DNA of 64,000 nt from Streptomyces specialis (GTDB lineage Bacteria; Actinomycetota; Actinomycetes; Streptomycetales; Streptomycetaceae). Under the pieces are notes generated by a model. It was not told the origin of the DNA, did no database searches, and saw nothing but the letters and a program-made list of their open reading frames with translations. Location: the NCBI RefSeq assembly GCF_001493375.1, contig NZ_LN929757.1:109866-173865 (forward strand). Direction: 5' to 3'. Below, piece by piece: positions 54,074 to 64,000 of the stretch. The translations under genes and the position numbers were made by a program. Each line of letters opens with the position of its first letter. The first letter of the stretch is position 1.

Positions 54074-54592
54074 CTCACCCCCGAGGACCCGCATGTGCCG
54101 TGCCGGATCAGGCGCCTGAGCGAACTCGGCATCGGCCTCGGCACCGAGCCCGTCCCCGCGTTCGACGCGGCGGCGCGCGCCCTGGCCGGCGCGGCCGGGT
54201 CGCCGTGGGCGGCGGTGACGTTCCTCGACGCGCACCGCCAGTTCCTCCGCGGGCTCCACGGCCCGGACGGCGAGCAGCGGCCCCGGGCGATGGCCAGGGA
54301 CCACGGGTTCTGCGCGTACGTGGTGGTGCGCGGCAAGGCGCTGGTGCTGGACGACGTGCGGGACTACCCGCGGTTCGCCGGCAACCCCGCCGTGCAGGAG
54401 CACGGCGTCCGCTCGTACCTCGGCGCCCCGCTCCTCGACCCGTCGGGCATGGCGCTGGGCACGATCAGCGTGTTCGACCGGATGCCGCGGCCCTGGGGCA
54501 GGCGGGGCCTGGAGACCATCAAGGCCGCGGCGGCCGAGCTGACCGGCCGGATCCTCGCCGCCGCGCCACCGGGAGCCGGCGGCGCGGACTGA
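54074..54592 (+). CDS. GAF-domain protein, 5' end missing
   Basis: About 172 residues of a small GAF sensor protein: LTPEDPHVPCRIRRLSELGI at the cut start, then WAAVTFLDAHRQFLRGLHG, DHGFCAYVVVRGKALVLDD and YLGAPLLDPSGMALGTISVFD. Streptomyces homologues start a dozen or so residues before LTPED, so only the first codons are lost to the adapter. Ligand unknown. It converges on metG. Confidence 0.82.
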   Translation, partial: LTPEDPHVPCRIRRLSELGIGLGTEPVPAFDAAARALAGAAGSPWAAVTFLDAHRQFLRGLHGPDGEQRPRAMARDHGFCAYVVVRGKALVLDDVRDYPRFAGNPAVQEHGVRSYLGAPLLDPSGMALGTISVFDRMPRPWGRRGLETIKAAAAELTGRILAAAPPGAGGAD

Positions 54593-54611
54593 GACGGCGG
54601 ACCGGCGAAGG

Positions 54612-56333
54612 TCACTCCTCCTGGCCGCCGAACCGCTCCCGGTAGGCGGCGAGGTCGTCCTCCGTGATCTTGGCGAAGAGCACCGGCGGAACGGTGAACG
54701 GCGTCCCCGCCGGCACCGCGTCCAGCGCCCGCGCCTCCCCGGGCGCGACCCAGCGCCCCACCGGCCGCTCCAGCGCGAACACCGACCGCAGCGCCTCCGC
54801 CGTGAACGGGATGATCGGCTCGGAGACCACCGCGTAGAGCTGGATGAGGTTCATCGCCGTGCGCAGCGTCAGCGCGGCGGCCTCCTGGTCGCTCTTGATC
54901 TCCTGCCAGGGAGCCTTCTCCTCCAGGTAGGAGTTCCCCGCGCTCCACAGGGCGCGCAGCGCGAAGGCCGCCTTGCGGAACTGGAGCGCCTCCAGGTGCT
55001 CCTCGTACTCCGCCAGCAGCCGCGCGCCCTCCTCGCCGAGCCGCCGCTCCGCGTCGCCCGCCGCGTGCCCGGCCGGCACCGCGTCACCGAACCGCTTGCG
55101 GGAGAACGACAGCACCCGGTTCACGAAGTTCCCCAGGGTGTCCGCGAGGTCCTTGTTGACCACCGACGCGAACAGCTCCCACGAGAACGACGCGTCGTCC
55201 GACTCGGGCGCCCCCGCCATCAGGAAGTACCGCCAATAGTCGGCGGGCAGGACCTCCAGGGCGGCGTCCGCGAAGATGCCGCGGTTCTGCGAGGTGGAGA
55301 ACTTCCCGCCGTAGTACGTCAGCCAGTTGAACGCCTTGACGAAGTCGACCTTCTTCCACGGCTCCCGGGTGCCGAGCTGGGTGGCGGGGAACATCACCGT
55401 GTGGAACGGCACGTTGTCCTTGGCCATGAACTCGGTGTACCGCACGGAGTCGTCCGCCTCGTACCACCACGAGCGCCAGTCGCGCTCCTCGCCCTCACCG
55501 GCCGCGTCCGCCCACTCCTTGGTCGCGCCGATGTAACCGATCGGCGCGTCGAACCAGACGTAGAAGACCTTGCCCTCGGCCGCCAGCTCGGGCCACGCGT
55601 CGGCCGGGACGGGCACGCCCCACTCCAGGTCACGGGTGATCGCGCGGTCGTGCAGGCCCTCGGTCAGCCACTTGCGGGCGATGGACGACGCCAGCGTCGG
55701 CCACTCCTTGCCGTTTTCGTCGACGAACGCCTCGACCTCGCGCTCCAGCTTCGACTGGAGGAGGAACAGGTGCTTCGTCTCCCGCACCTCCAGCTCCGTG
55801 CTGCCGCTGACCGCGGAGCGCGGCTGGAGCAGGTCGGTCGGGTCGAGGACCCGCGTGCAGTTCTCGCACTGGTCGCCGCGGGCCGCCTCGTACCCGCAGT
55901 AGGGGCAGGTGCCCACGATGTAGCGGTCGGGGAGGAACCGGCCGTCCGCCAGCGAGTACACCTGGCGGGTCGAGCGCTCCTCGATGAACCCGTTCTCCTT
56001 CAGGCGGCGGGCGAAGTGCTGGGTGATCTCGACGTTCTGCGCGGAGGACGTGCGGCCGAAGAAGTCGAAACGCAGGCCGAAGGCGTCGTACACCGCCTTC
56101 TGGGCGTCGTGCTGCCGGGCGCAGAACTCGGCCACCGGCAGACCGGCCGCCTTGGCGGCCAGCTCGGCGGGCGTGCCGTGCTCGTCGGTCGCGCAGATGT
56201 AGAGCACCTCGTGGCCGCGCTGCCGCAGATACCGCGCGTACACGTCGGCGGGGAGCATCGAGCCCACCATGTTCCCCAGGTGCTTGATCCCGTTGATATA
56301 GGGCAGCGCACTGGTGATGAGGTGTCGGGCCAT
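54612..56333 (-). CDS. metG: Methionyl-tRNA synthetase
   Basis: A 573-residue class I aminoacyl-tRNA synthetase. The HIGH equivalent is [10 protein letters not shown], the zinc knuckle CPYC with CENC (residues near 147-163), and the KMSKS equivalent KFSTSQNRG. The anticodon-binding helices occupy the C-terminus; there is no C-terminal EMAP domain. ATG at 56333 with GGAG about ten bases upstream. Single essential gene unless a second copy exists elsewhere. Confidence 0.95.
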   Translation of the reverse strand: MARHLITSALPYINGIKHLGNMVGSMLPADVYARYLRQRGHEVLYICATDEHGTPAELAAKAAGLPVAEFCARQHDAQKAVYDAFGLRFDFFGRTSSAQNVEITQHFARRLKENGFIEERSTRQVYSLADGRFLPDRYIVGTCPYCGYEAARGDQCENCTRVLDPTDLLQPRSAVSGSTELEVRETKHLFLLQSKLEREVEAFVDENGKEWPTLASSIARKWLTEGLHDRAITRDLEWGVPVPADAWPELAAEGKVFYVWFDAPIGYIGATKEWADAAGEGEERDWRSWWYEADDSVRYTEFMAKDNVPFHTVMFPATQLGTREPWKKVDFVKAFNWLTYYGGKFSTSQNRGIFADAALEVLPADYWRYFLMAGAPESDDASFSWELFASVVNKDLADTLGNFVNRVLSFSRKRFGDAVPAGHAAGDAERRLGEEGARLLAEYEEHLEALQFRKAAFALRALWSAGNSYLEEKAPWQEIKSDQEAAALTLRTAMNLIQLYAVVSEPIIPFTAEALRSVFALERPVGRWVAPGEARALDAVPAGTPFTVPPVLFAKITEDDLAAYRERFGGQEE

Positions 56334-56404
56334 CCTCGGATGCTCCAATGGTTGAGTAGAGATAGCGGGGTGAAAGACGTCACCGACCGTGACGGATCGC
56401 CGAA

Positions 56405-57655
56405 ATGGACTTCACTCATCCTACCGAGCCGCCGACCAGCGCTCCCACGCGGTTTTCGCCCGTCCGGCCGTGGCGGGTGATCGGGATGCTGAGCGGTACC
56501 TCGCACGACGCGGTGGACGCCGCGCTCGCCGAACTGACGTTCTCGGGCCCGGAGATGGGCGGCGAGATCGTGCTGCGTCCGCGCGGTCTGCACACCGAGC
56601 CGTTCCCCGCCGCGCTCCGCGCGGATCTGGCGCGCTGCCTGCCGCCGGCCACCGTCACGCTCGCGGACGTGTGCCGGCTGGACACCGCGCTGGGCCGGTT
56701 CTTCGGGGAGGTCGCCGCCCGCGCCGACGCCGCCCTGGCGGGCGGCACGGCGGACCTCGTGGTCTCCCACGGCCAGACCGTCTACCACTGGGTGGACGGC
56801 GCCCACGCCCTGGGCACCCTCCAGCTCGGCTCCGCCGCCTGGATCGCGGAGGCCACCGGGCTGCCGGTCGTGTCCGACCTGCGCACCCGGGACATCGCCC
56901 GGGGCGGCCAGGGCGCGCCGCTCGCCGCCCTGCTCGACGCGCTGCTGCTGCTCGGCGGCGGCGGCGCCCCGGCGGGCGCGGCGCTGAACCTCGGCGGCAT
57001 CGCCAACATCACCGCCCGCGACGCGGACGGCCGGATCGTCGCCTACGACCTGGGCCCCGGCAACGCGCTCATCGACGCCGCCGTCGCCGACGCCACCGGG
57101 GGCGCCGCGCGCATGGACACCGGCGGCGCCCGGGCGGCACGCGGCACGGTCGACCGGGAGCTGCTCGCCCGCCTGCTGGCCGAGCCGTACTACCGGCTGC
57201 CGCCGCCGAGGACCACCGGCAAGGAGCTGTTCCCCGCCGCCTCCCTGCGGGAGCGCCTCCCCCCCCCGGCGCCGCCCGCCGACGACGTGGTGGCCACCGT
57301 CACCGAGCTGACCGCCGAACTGGTGGCCGCCGCCTGCCGCGCGCACCGGCCGGACCGCCTGGTCGTCTCGGGCGGCGGCGTGCGCAACCCGGTCCTCATG
57401 GGCCGCATCGGGGCCCTGGCCGCGCCGGTGCCGATCGTGCCCGTCGAGGAGTTCGGCCTGCCCGCGCAGGCCAAGGAGGCGTACCTGTTCGCGCTGCTCG
57501 GCTTCCTCACCGTGCACGGCCTCGCCGGGAACGTGCCGTCGGCGACCGGTGCGAGCGGTCCCGCCGTCCTGGGCTCGCTCACCCCGGGCGCCGGTCCGTT
57601 GCGGCTGCCGGAACCCGAGACCCGGCCGCCGCGCGCGCTGCGGATCGCGCCGTGA
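56405..57655 (+). CDS. anmK: Anhydro-N-acetylmuramic acid kinase
   Basis: A 416-residue ASKHA-fold kinase that opens and phosphorylates 1,6-anhydro-MurNAc during cell-wall recycling. Motifs: [15 protein letters not shown] (phosphate loop), [31 protein letters not shown], and RTTGKELF near residue 270. The N-terminal 25 residues are extra. It diverges from metG with about 70 bp between. Confidence 0.93.
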   Translation: MDFTHPTEPPTSAPTRFSPVRPWRVIGMLSGTSHDAVDAALAELTFSGPEMGGEIVLRPRGLHTEPFPAALRADLARCLPPATVTLADVCRLDTALGRFFGEVAARADAALAGGTADLVVSHGQTVYHWVDGAHALGTLQLGSAAWIAEATGLPVVSDLRTRDIARGGQGAPLAALLDALLLLGGGGAPAGAALNLGGIANITARDADGRIVAYDLGPGNALIDAAVADATGGAARMDTGGARAARGTVDRELLARLLAEPYYRLPPPRTTGKELFPAASLRERLPPPAPPADDVVATVTELTAELVAAACRAHRPDRLVVSGGGVRNPVLMGRIGALAAPVPIVPVEEFGLPAQAKEAYLFALLGFLTVHGLAGNVPSATGASGPAVLGSLTPGAGPLRLPEPETRPPRALRIAP

Positions 57656-57683
57656 GACCGCTCGCGCCGCCGAACGGGCCGGG

Positions 57684-59807
57684 TCAGACCGCCTCCGGCA
57701 GCCGTTCCGGCGGGCCCGGCTTGGCGTAGTACCAGCCCTGCGCCGAGTCGCAGCCCAGCTCCCTGAGCTGCTCGGCCTGCGCTGAGGTCTCCACGCCCTC
57801 GACCGTCACCGAGAGCTGGAGCGTGTGGGCGAGCGAGACGATCCCCTCGACGATCTTCAGATCGACCGGGTCGGCCGGATCCCGCTGGAGCCCCTGGGTG
57901 AAGGAGCGGTCCAGCTTCAGCGTCGTCGCGGGCAGCCGGCGCAGGTTCGCCAGGTTGGAGTACCCGGTGCCGAAGTCGTCCAGCGCGATGCCCACCCCCA
58001 GCTCGGCCAGCTCGCGCAACGGGCGCAGCTCGTTCTCGTCGGCGCTGATCATCGCCGTCTCGGTGACCTCCAGGCAGAGCGAACTCGGTGGCAGCCCGGC
58101 CTCCTCCAGCACCGCGACCGTGTCCTCGACCAGCTCCGGGTGGTGGAGCTGGCGGGGGGACAGGTTGACGTTCACCTTCAGGGCCCGCGTGCCCCCTATG
58201 CCGCGCACCTGCCACTGGCACGCCTGGCGCACGGCCTCCTGGAGCACCCAGCGGCCCAGCGGCACGATCAGCCCGGTGTGCTCGGCGAGCGGGATGAAAC
58301 GGTCCGGGCCGAGCACGCCGTGCCGGGGGTGGCTCCAGCGCACCAGCGCCTCGGCGCCCTCCAGGCTGCCGTCCTCCATCTTGACCAGCGGCTGGTACTC
58401 GATGAAGAACTCCGCGCCCTTCAGCGCGGCCGGCAGGTGGTGGGTGAGGTGGTGCCGGCTGATCGCGCGGGCGTCGGAGTCCGGGTCGGCCACCGCGTAC
58501 CGGTTGCCGCCCTCCGCCTTCGCCCGGTACATGGTGATGTCGGCGCTGCGCAGCACCTCGGCCGAGGTCAGGTGCCGGGTGGCGCCCTCCACGATGCCGA
58601 TGCTGGCCCTGACCAGCAGCTCCCGGCCGCCCACCTCCACGGGGGTCGCCAGCGCCTCCAGCGCGTGCTCGGCGACCTCGACGACGGCCTGGGACGACGG
58701 CGGGTCGATGACCAGGGCGACGAACTCGTCGCCGCCGATGCGGGCCAGCATCTGCCCGGGTCCTGAGACGCACGCCTGGAGCCGTTCGGCCACGGCGATC
58801 AGGAGCTGGTCGCCGACGGCGTGGCCGAGGCTGTCGTTGACCGCCTTGAAACCGTCGAGATCCAGGTAGCACAGCCCGATCCGGGCCGGGCCCGAGCCGG
58901 GGGCGAGGGTCTGCTCCAGCCGCTCGAAGAACAGGGAGCGGTTGGGCAGGTCGGTCAGGGCGTCGTGGGTGGCCTGGTAGCGCAGCCGCAGGTTCAGCAG
59001 GCGCCGCTCGGAGACGTCCTCCAGCATCGCCAGCATGTACCGCGGCCTGCCCTCGGCGTCGCGCAGCAGCGAGACGGTGAGGTTGGTCCACAGCACGGTG
59101 CCGTCGGTGCGGTGGTAGGGCTTCTCCACCTGGTAGTGCTCGCGTTCGCCGCGCATCAGCTCGCGCTGCATCCGCCACACCTCGGGGGAGTCCTCGGGGT
59201 GCGTCCAGCTCAGGACGTTGCGGCTGCGGACATCCTGCTCGGAGCCGCCGAACATCTCGGCGAGCGCGTCGTTGACGTCGAGGATCGTGCCGTCCATGTC
59301 GGCGATCCCTATGCCGAGCGGGGCGTCCTTGAACACGGCGCGGAACCGCGTCTCGCTCTCGTGCAGCGCCTTGGCGATCTCCGCCTGGGCGGTGAGCGCG
59401 GCGCGCGAGACCGCCTCCTGCTCGGTGCGGGTCCGCTCCTGGAGGGCCCCGGCGAAGCCGGCGGAGACGGCGTGCTGGAGGCGGGCGCAGCGGCTGCGGC
59501 CCTCCTCCGGGCTCAGCCGGTCCGGGTCCGCGCAGTACAGCAGCAGATAGGAGTCGATGACGCCGAGGACACCCGGGAGCGCCTCCGGCGCGGTGCAGTG
59601 GGCGGCGACGAGGGCCTTGCCGACCGCCCGGCCCGGGGCCGGGTCGAAGCGCGGCGCGTGCAGGGCGTCGGAGAGGCGGCCGGCCAGATCCAGCAGGAGC
59701 GCCTCGAACTGCGGCCTCGTCATCGACGTGGCGGTGGCCGGATACACGGCACGGCACCACAGGGTGGCGAAACGCCGCAGGCCGTCGGGGGATGGCGAGG
59801 GTCTCAC
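57684..59807 (-). CDS. PAS-GGDEF-EAL c-di-GMP enzyme
   Basis: A 707-residue cytoplasmic protein. An N-terminal helical region of about 150 residues is followed by a PAS domain (FRAVFKDAPLGIGIADMDG), GGDEF (RIGGDEFVAL, intact) and EAL (EGAEALVRW; DDFGTGYSNL, intact). Both cyclase and phosphodiesterase activity are possible, as in RmdA of S. coelicolor, which has the same order and controls sporulation. No membrane helix. The GTG start overlaps the stop of the methyltransferase gene upstream, so they are co-translated. Confidence 0.93.
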   Translation of the reverse strand: MRPSPSPDGLRRFATLWCRAVYPATATSMTRPQFEALLLDLAGRLSDALHAPRFDPAPGRAVGKALVAAHCTAPEALPGVLGVIDSYLLLYCADPDRLSPEEGRSRCARLQHAVSAGFAGALQERTRTEQEAVSRAALTAQAEIAKALHESETRFRAVFKDAPLGIGIADMDGTILDVNDALAEMFGGSEQDVRSRNVLSWTHPEDSPEVWRMQRELMRGEREHYQVEKPYHRTDGTVLWTNLTVSLLRDAEGRPRYMLAMLEDVSERRLLNLRLRYQATHDALTDLPNRSLFFERLEQTLAPGSGPARIGLCYLDLDGFKAVNDSLGHAVGDQLLIAVAERLQACVSGPGQMLARIGGDEFVALVIDPPSSQAVVEVAEHALEALATPVEVGGRELLVRASIGIVEGATRHLTSAEVLRSADITMYRAKAEGGNRYAVADPDSDARAISRHHLTHHLPAALKGAEFFIEYQPLVKMEDGSLEGAEALVRWSHPRHGVLGPDRFIPLAEHTGLIVPLGRWVLQEAVRQACQWQVRGIGGTRALKVNVNLSPRQLHHPELVEDTVAVLEEAGLPPSSLCLEVTETAMISADENELRPLRELAELGVGIALDDFGTGYSNLANLRRLPATTLKLDRSFTQGLQRDPADPVDLKIVEGIVSLAHTLQLSVTVEGVETSAQAEQLRELGCDSAQGWYYAKPGPPERLPEAV

Positions 59808-60616
59808 GCTTTGCGTCCTACTCCCGCGTAGCCGGCGTACACGTTCGGATCCTCCTGGTCGGACGGGCTCTCCGGCCGCCAGTCCGGCATCGGGACCAGG
59901 CCGGGCGCGACGAGCGGGAAGCCGTCGAAGAAGCGGGCGATCTCCTCGCCCGAGCGCATCGCGAAGGTGGCGCCGCCGTCCCGGTAGATCCGCTCCAGCT
60001 CGGCGCCCTGCTCGCGGGTGGCCGGGGCGTGGTCCATGGAGGCGTGGCTGAGGATCAGCAGGCTGCCCGCGGGCAGCGCGTCCCGCAGCGTGGCGACCTT
60101 CTCCCGAGGCTCGTCGCCGTCCCCGAAGAAGTGGAGGAGCGCCACCAGCATCAGGGCCACCGGCCGGTCGAGGTCGAGGAGCCGGTGGACGGGGTCGCTC
60201 TTCACGATCGGCAGCGGGTCGAGGAAGTCGCCGTGCAGGATCTCCGCCCGGTCGTCACCGTCCAGCACCGCCCGGCCGTGCGCGACGGCCACCGGGTCGT
60301 TGTCGACATACACCACACGGGCGGCGTCGCTCGCCGCGCCCGCCACCTCGTGGACATTGCCGAAGGTGGGGATGCCGGAGCCGATGTCGAGGAACTGGGT
60401 GACGCCTTCGGAAATGGCGTAACGCACCGCGCGGCGCATGAAGGCACGATTCGCCTGGGCGATCTTGGGAATCCCCGGGAAGGCGTCCATGGCCCTGCGG
60501 GCGGCCACGCGGTCCGCCTCGAAATTGTGGGAACCGCCCAAGTAGTAGTCGTACATGCGGGAAACACTCGGGACGGACAGATCCATGCCCGGCGGCGCCC
60601 ATGCCGGTCGCTCCAT
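59804..60616 (-). CDS. DUF574-family SAM-dependent methyltransferase
   Basis: A 270-residue protein like the one at 1407-2228: SVPSVSRMYDYYLGGSHNFE, then FLDIGSGIPTFGN and VVYVDNDPVAVAHG. ATG at 60616 chosen for GGAGG five bases upstream; a second in-frame ATG lies at 60640. Its stop overlaps the start of the GGDEF-EAL gene, linking an unknown methylation to c-di-GMP turnover. The 190 bp behind it to 60807 contain its promoter region only. Confidence 0.9.
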   Translation of the reverse strand: MERPAWAPPGMDLSVPSVSRMYDYYLGGSHNFEADRVAARRAMDAFPGIPKIAQANRAFMRRAVRYAISEGVTQFLDIGSGIPTFGNVHEVAGAASDAARVVYVDNDPVAVAHGRAVLDGDDRAEILHGDFLDPLPIVKSDPVHRLLDLDRPVALMLVALLHFFGDGDEPREKVATLRDALPAGSLLILSHASMDHAPATREQGAELERIYRDGGATFAMRSGEEIARFFDGFPLVAPGLVPMPDWRPESPSDQEDPNVYAGYAGVGRKA

Positions 60617-60806
60617 CGACGCCTCCAATGTCCCCTGCATATGCGCGAATTGGCCCCCGAGGGACGAGAGTACTGACTCCGCGGCGGTTGAGGGAAGGAA
60701 ACGCCGGATCAACATCCCCCCGCTGGGGGATTACCTGGGTATCTGTCCCGATAGGTCGGCGGGAATCCCGCCCACATCAGGCCAGATCCTGGCCGGATCG
60801 ACGGCG

Positions 60807-60841
60807 ACCGGTTCCCGGGGAACCGTTCCCCGGGAACCGGT
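60807..60841. terminator. Nested 17-bp palindrome
   Basis: Perfect 17-bp arms (accggttcccggggaac / gttccccgggaaccggt) with a single central C. Each arm is itself nearly palindromic. It lies 24 bp after the stop of the minus-strand hydrolase gene and is its probable terminator. Confidence 0.7.
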
Positions 60842-60865
60842 TTCACGAAGAGCGGCGCGCGCCGG

Positions 60866-62250
<1,385 letters not shown>

Positions 62251-62386
62251 GGAGTTGTACGGCGGATCAAAGATAGGGGCCGGGTAACCGCACGGCAAGG
62301 GAGCGTGGGCAAGGCGCCATTGGCGCGGTCGGCGCCCGGTGTTACGGTCGATGCGCTCGCCAGGAATCGCACCCAGGGAGCCACGG

Positions 62387-62563
62387 ATGGAAGCCTTGTC
62401 GGATCTCGTTCCGCGCCGGGCCGGAGAGTTCGTCGTCGAGCCCCGCGTCCCCTTCGACACCATCGAGCAGGCCGCCCACGCGGCCGACCGCTGCCCCATC
62501 AGTTGCGTGTGCACCGGCTCCACGGCCAACTGCCTCGCCACGGGGAACAGCTTCTTCTCCTGA
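62387..62563 (+). CDS. Lanthipeptide precursor peptide
   Basis: A 58-residue peptide with a leader (MEALSDLVPRRAGEFVVEPR, then VPFDTIEQAAHAADR) and a core rich in Cys, Ser and Thr: CPISCVCTGSTANCLATGNS followed by FFS. Four Cys (36, 40, 42, 49), four Ser (39, 45, 55, 58) and three Thr (43, 46, 52) follow the leader. S39-x2-C42 and T46-x2-C49 have the spacing of simple lanthionine rings. AGGGAG precedes the ATG by six bases. The synthetase gene begins four bases after the stop, which makes the assignment strong. I recognise no known lantibiotic with this core. Confidence 0.85.
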   Translation: MEALSDLVPRRAGEFVVEPRVPFDTIEQAAHAADRCPISCVCTGSTANCLATGNSFFS

Positions 62564-62567
62564 GCCC

Positions 62568-63941
62568 GTGACGGGCTGGGACGCCGGAGAGCTGCTCCGG
62601 CGCGCGGCGGCCTCGGTTCCGGCCGCCGCGCGCGCGGTGTCCGCGCACACCGGGCCGACCTGGGTCACCGTCGTGCCGGACGGGGTGCCGCTGGCGGGAC
62701 ACGGCTGGAAGCTGCACGTCTCCTCGCGCGCCGGGACGTTCCCCGCGCTGGCCGCGCTGCTGCTGCCGCGCCTGCTCCGGGAGCGGTGCCACTTCAAGCT
62801 GGCCCGCTCGGAGGCGGCGCTGGCCCGCGTCAACAGCGGGCAGGAGTCCCCGGCCGCCGTGGGCAAGGCCGTCACCGTCTATCCGGAGGCGGCGCGGGTG
62901 CGGGATCTCGGGCTGGCCCTGGCGGCGCTGGCGCGCGGGCACGAGGGACCGCGGGTGCTCAGCGACCGCCGGATCGCGGCCGACGCCCCCGTGTACTACC
63001 GCTACGGCCCGTTCGTCGCGCACTGGGTGCCGGGGGAGCGGGGCGGTCTCGGGATCCGGATCCCGGGCCCCGGCGGGGAGTGGTTCGACGCGGTGGCGAC
63101 CCTGGAGTACCGGCGGCCGTCCTGGGCCGCCGACCCGTTCTCCGCCGGAGCCGGAGCCGGAGCCGGGCCTGACGGACCTGACGAATCTGTCGGCGGGGGG
63201 GGACCGCCGCTGCCCGGCGGGCGGGACCGCCCGACCCGGGGCATCCACCAGGCCGCGCAGGGCAACGTCTACCGCGCCGAGGACACCGCGACCGGCCGGC
63301 CGGTCGTGGTCAAGCAGGCCCGCGCGCACGTGGGGGAGGGGCGGCGCGGCGACGCGCGGACCCGGCTGCGCAACGAGCGCCGGGTGCTGGCCGCCTGTCG
63401 GGACGTCGCCGGCGTGCCCGCGTTCGTGGACCACTTCGCGCACGGCCCCGACGAGTTCCTCGTCACCTCGGACGTGGGCGCGCTGAACCTGCTGCACCGG
63501 GTGCGCACCGGCGGCGCGCTGCCGCCGGGAGACCTGCGCCGGCTCGCGCGCCGGGTCGCGGGCACCGTCGCGGCGCTGCACGAGCGGGGCGTCGTGATGC
63601 GGGACGTCACGCCGCGCAACGTGGTGCTCGGACCGGACCGCGCGTTCCTCGTCGACTTCGGTCTGTCCGCCCTCGACGGCTTCCATCTGCCGGGCGGCAC
63701 GCCGGGTTTCGCCCCGCCCGGCCAGTTCCGCGACGAGCCGCCGGACCCGGCCGACGACTGCTTCGCGCTGGGCATGACGCTCGGCTACGCGGCGACCGGG
63801 ATGCTGCCCCTGAGCGGCGTCGCGGACCGGGCGCTGGCGCGGCGGCGCATGCTCCAGGGGCTGGACGCGGCCGGGGCGGGGCGCGCCACGGCGGGCGGCG
63901 GCGGCGGGCTGGAGGGCGGTGGCGCGGTGGAGGGTGGCTAG
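62568..63941 (+). CDS. Class III/IV lanthionine synthetase (LanKC/LanL), C-terminus cut
   Basis: At least 440 residues of a trifunctional synthetase. The lyase domain (1-200) has GWKLHVSSRAGT, CHFKLARSEAAL and GKAVTVYP. The Ser/Thr kinase domain (about 220-440) has GNVYRAED, the VVVKQA lysine, MRDVTPRNVVLG and VDFGLS. The C-terminal cyclase, which would separate class III from class IV, is missing: from about 63885 the read turns G-rich, the stop at 63939 is false, and adapter follows. It would phosphorylate and dehydrate Ser/Thr of the precursor encoded immediately upstream. Confidence 0.9.
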   Translation: MTGWDAGELLRRAAASVPAAARAVSAHTGPTWVTVVPDGVPLAGHGWKLHVSSRAGTFPALAALLLPRLLRERCHFKLARSEAALARVNSGQESPAAVGKAVTVYPEAARVRDLGLALAALARGHEGPRVLSDRRIAADAPVYYRYGPFVAHWVPGERGGLGIRIPGPGGEWFDAVATLEYRRPSWAADPFSAGAGAGAGPDGPDESVGGGGPPLPGGRDRPTRGIHQAAQGNVYRAEDTATGRPVVVKQARAHVGEGRRGDARTRLRNERRVLAACRDVAGVPAFVDHFAHGPDEFLVTSDVGALNLLHRVRTGGALPPGDLRRLARRVAGTVAALHERGVVMRDVTPRNVVLGPDRAFLVDFGLSALDGFHLPGGTPGFAPPGQFRDEPPDPADDCFALGMTLGYAATGMLPLSGVADRALARRRMLQGLDAAGAGRATAGGGGGLEGGGAVEGG

Positions 63942-64000
63942 TAGACAAAACTCCGAGGCCGAGAGACAGGCAGGGACATAGGATGGCGGATACATGTTGG
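63926..64000. other. Contig end reading through a P7 adapter
   Basis: actccgaggccgagagac (from 63950) resembles the reverse complement of the Nextera read-2 end. It is followed by aggcaggg, close to AGGCAGAA, the complement of the index at 51298, and then a degraded P7 sequence (atggcg, tgttg). The genomic sequence ends at about 63925. Confidence 0.82.

Noticed and set aside
53957..54645. A long kinase-GAF fusion read through the junction
   Set aside because: The connecting codons are adapter sequence, and the GAF gene is in a different frame from the kinase.

Overview
The window is very GC-rich DNA (strong G/C bias at third codon positions) from an actinomycete, almost certainly Streptomyces or a close relative. 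The family content supports this: DUF397/DUF5753 regulator pairs, two DUF574 methyltransferases, 'conservon' operons (sensor ATPase, roadblock, DUF742, Ras-like GTPase, P450), RsbW-like ATPases, a hopanoid hpnCDE block and a lanthipeptide synthetase. From memory, the order idi, CDF transporter, galE, CDP-alcohol transferases, ABC exporter, hpnCDE matches the S. coelicolor SCO6750-6763 region.

A caution comes first. The sequence is a draft assembly. At about 3.8, 10.4-10.55, 15.9, 51.2-51.35, 52.3 and 53.9-54.1 kb, and again at the right end, it contains recognisable but error-laden Illumina Nextera adapter sequence. One copy is a whole P7 adapter with an i7 index (51274-51346). Genes touching these points are cut (conservon P450, sensor kinase, GAF protein, lanthionine synthetase), and gene order across them should not be trusted. 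The glyA/aminotransferase 3' ends (14.71-14.84 kb) are also corrupted. The longest stretch with no such scar is about 16.0-51.18 kb.

Layout. 0.07-6.3 kb: regulators (DUF397, two HTH proteins, LacI with its operator), a DUF574 methyltransferase and a PfkB sugar kinase with a repeat-encoded N-terminus. 6.5-10.4 kb: a complete conservon ending in a CYP157-like P450 that lacks ExxR. 10.55-12.9 kb: a second P450 and an enoyl-CoA hydratase. 12.9-15.8 kb: dodecin, a ZTP riboswitch with glyA, and a class V aminotransferase. 16.0-16.6 kb: a toxin-antitoxin-like pair. 16.65-22.4 kb: a fatty-acid beta-oxidation operon (racemase, acyl-CoA dehydrogenase, thiolase, FadB) behind a promoter carrying a KstR-like operator. 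22.5-33.5 kb: RsbW-like ATPases, a QOR2-like reductase with an HxlR regulator, TetR, Tex, an acyl-ACP desaturase with twin operators, ABC-F and an ABC exporter.

33.6-48.1 kb is an isoprenoid and cell-envelope region. It holds idi, a cation exporter and galE. Next comes a run of overlapping genes: two CDP-alcohol phosphotransferases, a nucleotidyltransferase, a glycerol-1-phosphate-dehydrogenase-like enzyme, a GT2 glycosyltransferase and a TagGH-like ABC exporter. These look like synthesis and export of a phosphopolyol glycopolymer or glycolipid. Then come hpnC, hpnD, hpnE and a prenyl diphosphate synthase for squalene, with no squalene-hopene cyclase following. 48.1-51.1 kb: a tyrosine phosphatase and a BM3-like P450 with a divergent TetR. 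51.3-54.6 kb: conservon fragments and a GAF protein. 54.6-62.2 kb: metG, anmK, a PAS-GGDEF-EAL protein coupled to a DUF574 methyltransferase, and a secreted LysM/M23 cell-wall hydrolase. The contig ends in a new-looking lanthipeptide locus: a 58-residue Cys/Ser/Thr-rich precursor followed four bases later by a class III/IV lanthionine synthetase that is cut off by the contig end.
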